Origin: Pseudorasbora parva
Taxonomy: Eukaryota; Chordata; Actinopteri; Cypriniformes; Gobionidae
Direction: 5' to 3'
Length of the DNA stretch: 64,000 bases
Assembly: GCF_024679245.1 (NCBI RefSeq)
Contig: NC_090172.1
Coordinates: forward strand, 39,041,653 to 39,105,652
Shown: one piece after another, positions 60,301-64,000 of the stretch
How the letters are laid out: each line of letters starts with the position of its first letter
Numbering within the stretch: the stretch's first letter is position 1
Position numbers and translations under genes: made by a program
The notes under the pieces: model-generated
What the model was told of the DNA's origin: nothing
Seen by the model: the letters and a program-made list of their open reading frames with translations, nothing else
Database searches by the model: none

Positions 60301-62940
60301 TCTCAATACTTGGTCGTGAATCCTTTTGCAGAAATGACTGCTTCAATGCGGCATGGCATGGAGGCGATCAGCCTGTGGCACTGCTGAGGTGTTATGGAGG
60401 CCCAGGATGCTTCGATAGTTGCCTTAAAGGGTCATGAAACCCCCCTGCTGCAGCTGTGTTTTTTCACACCTTCGATTTGAAAAGGATTGCTAAAAGGGGA
60501 GTGGTCGACTGTGAAAAGGTGGGATGGGTATTGTGTGGAAAGGGGGAATGGTTTGCATAAATAGGGGAGTGTCATTATGTGCATTAAGATTAGCGATACC
60601 AACAGCAGCTAGAGCGATTCTGAGACATGTTCTTGGTTCCCGTTGGCATTGTTTACAACAGTGAGATTAAATGAGGGATGAGTACAGAGAATGAGAGAGC
60701 TCTGAGACATTAAGCGGCGTGCAGCAGAGATCACAAGTTTTTCAGCTCTTCAAATCAGCATTCAGTGAGAAATGAAAATAAATGATATTCTGTATGACGA
60801 AATATTTTGCAAACGTGATAATTAAACTATATTTGTCCAAATATGCACGCTGTTTGGCAAGATGAACAACGCGCCGACGTGATAAGACTAAGAGAACATG
60901 AACCACGAACATGCTTGCAATGTGATAGAGGTGTAATGCTGCCTTCAGGTGCTCTCGGAATTATTGTAAATACGAGTTTCCTAGCTAAAAATTGTACATT
61001 AACGCTCTCACATTTTGAAACTTGAATGCAATGATTTCATAATCACGACTTCAGAAGAATTTACGATGGCACTTGAAGGCAGCATAATTCTAGATCGGTA
61101 AAAGCGAAGGGGTTTGAGGTTTCATAGTCTTGACCGCGCATCTGAAGCACAGAGCTAGGCTGCTGTGACGATCCACGCTGTGTATCACTCGGCAGCTAAA
61201 TCTATATTTGTCCAAATATGCAGCACGCTGTTTCACTAAGAGCCCGAACACATGCGGGTTAGTGCATTTCTATGACCACAAATAAAACGAAAAAGTGGCT
61301 TTTGATTCTTATTTCATCAAACATACTGTTCATTAGCCTATAGATAGGTTATTTTGCACTCCTGACATAAATGAGATGGTCAACGCTTGCAGGTTCGGCG
61401 TGCGATTGCTCAGGTTAATTTTACTTTACCGAGCCTTTGGTAGCAAAGGCTTCCACAGACGGCGCCCGGTTACAGCTCGCTCGGTGCCCACGTTACTTCG
61501 TATCAGCACAACGCCTCACTTTCCTCCTTGACTTGTCGTACGCTGCTTTCAAAACTTCCCTAAGATACAATAATGATGGAAGATGATGAGCCTGACAGAA
61601 GTGAATGTCTCATGTATATTAACTAAATGATCTTGTATGCATACTACAGTGCAGGGATTGGACTGAATGAGCTTTATGTCATGAATATATATAGAGAATC
61701 GCTCAGAGCGGTCAACGTCAACATGTCCCCACCCGCCCATACATGGACAGAAAAGCCCGTGCTGATGTCAGATTCCGTGACGTTGCTCCGACTAAACTTT
61801 TCAAACTGGAAGACAGAAATCGCTCTGAAAAATGCAAAAATAAATATGTTTCACTTATGAATTAGAATAATGAGTACCTTTAGTTTTTTCAATGATGTGC
61901 AACCTATCTGTTTATATCTCAAAAAAAGTGTTTTGGGGTTTCATGACCCTTTAAGCTCATCCAGAGTGTTGGGTCTTGCGTCTCTCAACTTTCTCTTCAC
62001 AATATCCCACAGATTCTCTATGGGGTTCAGGTCAGGAGAGTTGGTAGGCCAATTGAGCACAGTAATACCATGGTCAGTAAACCATTTACCAGTGGTTTTG
62101 GCACTGTGAGCAGGTGTCAGGTCGTGCTGAAAAACGAAATCTTCATCTCCATAAAGCTTTTCAGCAGATGAAAGCATGAAGTGCTCCAAAATCTCCTGAT
62201 AGCTAGCTGCCTTGACCCTGCACTTGATAAAACACAGTGGACCAACACCAGCAGCTGGCATGGCACTCCAGACCATCACTGACTGTGGGTACTTGATACT
62301 GGACTTCAGGCATTTTGGCATTTCCTTCTCCCCAGTCTTCCTCCAGACTCTGGCACCTTGCTTTTCGAATGACATGCAAAATTTGCTTTCATCCGAAAAA
62401 AGTACTTTGGACCACTGAGCAACAGTCCAGTGCTGCTTCTCTGTAGCCCAGAAGTGGCTTGACCTGGGGAATGTGGCACCTGTAGCCCATTTCCAGCACA
62501 CGCCTGTGAATGGTGGCTCTGGATGTTTCTACTCCAGACTCAGTCCACTGCTTCCGCAGGTCCCCCAAGGTCTGGAATCGGTCCTTCTCCACAATCTTTC
62601 TCAGAGTCCGGTCACCTCTTCTCGTTGTGCAGCGTTTTTTGCCACACTTTTTCCTACCCACAGACTTTTCCACTGAAGTGCCTTGATACAGCACTCTGGG
62701 AACAGCCTATTCATTCAGAAATTTCTTTCTGTGTCTTACCCTCTCGCTTGAGGGTGTCAATGATGGCCTTCTGGACAGCAGTCAGGTCGGCAGTCTTACC
62801 CATGATTGCGGTTTTGAATAATGAACCAGGCTGGGAGTTTTTAAAAGCCTCAGGAATCTTTTGCAGGTGTTTAGAGTTCATTAGTTGATTCAGATGATTA
62901 GGTTAATAGCTCGTTTAGAGAACCTTTTCATGATATGCTA
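60301..62940 (-). mobile_element. Tc1-like element (family E), split by a 1.5-kb element
   Basis: A - strand transposase begins at about 62803 (MGKTADLTAVQKAI). 62389-62694 holds GDRTLRKIVEKDRFQTLGDL, and 61951-62501 the catalytic core: LFSDESKF, FQHDLTPAHSAK and SPDLNPIENLWD, all three acidic positions present. A roughly 30-bp deletion and frameshift lie near 62450, and the C-terminus continues at 60301-60427 after the insertion. The best preserved catalytic domain in the window, but not intact. Confidence 0.88.
60428..61950. mobile_element. 1.5-kb TTAA-flanked element (Kolobok-like ends)
   Basis: TTAA at 60424-60427 and 61951-61954, with perfect ends AGGGTCATGAAACCCC and GGGGTTTCATGACCCT. 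AGGG-type ends with TTAA targets fit Kolobok more than piggyBac (CCC...GGG); that is inference. The frames at 60843-61025 and 61627-61860 match nothing I know, so it is probably non-autonomous. Confidence 0.85.
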
Positions 62941-62973
62941 ATTTCTTTGATATGCTAATTAGTTTTTTTTTCT

Positions 62974-64000
62974 CATTAATGTACACACAGCACCCCATAT
63001 TGACAGAAAGACACAGAATTGTTGACATTTACAGATTTATTAAAAAAAGAAAAACTGAAATATCACATTGTTCTAAGTATTCAGACCCTTTGCTGTGACA
63101 CCCATATATTTAACTCAGGTGCTGTCCATTTCTTCTGATCATCCTTGAGATGGTTCTACACCTTCATTTGAGTCAAGCTGTGTTTGATTATACTGATTGG
63201 ACTTGCTTAGGAAAGCCACACACCTCTCTATATAAGACCTTACAGCTCACAGTGCATGTCAGAGCAAATGAGAATCATGAGGTCAAAGGAACTGCCTGAA
63301 GAGCTCAGAGACAGAATTGTGGCAAGGCGCAGATCTGGCCAAGGTTACAAAAACATTTTCTGCTGCACTTAAGGTTCCTAAGAGCACAGTGGCCTCCTTA
63401 ATCCTTAAATGGAAGACGTTTGGGAAACCAAAACCCTTTCTAGAAGAGCCTTGGTGAGAGAGGTAAAGAAGAACCCAAAGATCACTGTGGCTGAGCTCCA
63501 AAGATGCCATCGAGAGATGGGAGAAAGTTGTAGAAAGTCAACCATCACTGCAGCCCTCCACCAGTCGGGCAGAGTGGCCTGGCAGAAGCCTCTCCTCGCT
63601 GCAAGACTCATAAAAGCGTGCAAAAAATCAAGATGGTGAGAAATAAGATTCTCTGGTCTGATGAGACCAAGATAGAACTTTTTGGGCTTAATTCTAAATG
63701 GTATGTGTGGAGAAAAATATCACCTGTCCAGTACAGTACCAACAGTGAAGCATGTTGGTGGCAGCATCATGCTGTGGGGGTGTTTTTCAGCTGTAGGGAC
63801 AGGACGGCTGGTTGCAATCGAGGGAAAGATGAATGCGGCCAAGTACAGGGAAGACAATGACCCTAAGCACACAGCTAAAATAACGAAAAAATGGCTTCAC
63901 AACACCTCCATGACTGATCTTGAGAGCCCTGACTTAAACCAATTGAGCAACTCTGGAGAGACCTTAAAATGGCTGTCCACTAATGTTTACCAATCCAACC
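62974..64000 (+). mobile_element. Tc1-like element (family F), runs off the window
   Basis: The left end has CAGCACCCCATATTGACAG and ACTGAAATATCACATTGTTC, typical of a fish Tc1 family terminus. The + strand transposase starts at 63277 (MRSKELPEELRDRIVARR). 63409-63639 has LVREVKKNPKITVAELQR and SGRVAWQKPLLAARL, and 63618-63860 the first catalytic Asp (LWSDETKIELF). Frameshifted at several points and cut by the window edge. Confidence 0.85.

Noticed and set aside
61951..62803. Active Tc1 transposase
   Set aside because: All three acidic motifs are visible, but the frame has a deletion and frameshift near 62450 and is interrupted by a 1.5-kb insertion.

Overview
This window is vertebrate nuclear DNA, most likely from a cyprinid-like teleost. 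It has spliced exons with GT/AG borders, long AT-rich introns, very long dinucleotide arrays, and many fish-type DNA transposons: Tc1-like, hAT-like, TTAA-flanked and palindromic miniature elements, plus L2-type LINE pieces and tRNA-derived SINEs. The species assignment is inference.

The only recognisable host gene is a complete slc6a2 (noradrenaline transporter, NET) on the + strand. Its coding part runs from the ATG at 10358 to the TGA at 32650 in 14 coding exons. These join in consistent phase to a 625-residue, 12-helix SLC6 transporter. A non-coding 5' part of the first coding exon starts at about 10173 behind a good splice acceptor. It carries an upstream ORF whose stop codon overlaps the transporter start (ATGA). 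One or more further 5' exons probably lie in 9600-10100, but I could not place them. The 3' UTR probably reaches about 34.65 kb.

Layout: 1-9.5 kb is upstream intergenic DNA with a foldback element, a 156-bp MITE, a TTAA-flanked element split by a Tc1 copy, a near full-length dead Tc1 copy, and CT, TA and TG arrays. 9.5-34.7 kb is slc6a2. Intron 4 (11.7 kb) and introns 7, 9 and 11 hold most of its inserted repeats. 34.7-43.6 kb is a dense nest: a SINE remnant cut by a Tc1 element, which itself took at least two insertions; an abutting hAT-like element carrying two more insertions; and the 5' part of an L2-type LINE. 43.6-47.8 kb holds a GAA array, a Tc1 remnant, a palindromic MITE split by a SINE, and a possible conserved non-coding block. 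47.88-50.44 kb is a 2.5-kb GGAGAC-type satellite with higher-order structure. 51.7-53.4 kb is a second copy of the Tc1 family seen at 35.7-39.4 kb, again hit by the same 530-bp element. 53.4-58.1 kb is mostly unannotatable apart from a long foldback. 58.1-64 kb is a TTAA MITE, the 3' end of an L2 LINE, a Tc1 copy split by a 1.5-kb TTAA element, and a further Tc1 copy running off the window edge.

No second host gene, tRNA, rRNA or CRISPR array was found. Every transposase or reverse transcriptase reading frame seen is broken by frameshifts, deletions or insertions. The most unusual signals are a Phe-to-Tyr change in the transporter's substrate site, the uORF-start overlap, a family of elements with apparent 9-bp target duplications (three insertions in the window), and the satellite with higher-order repeats.
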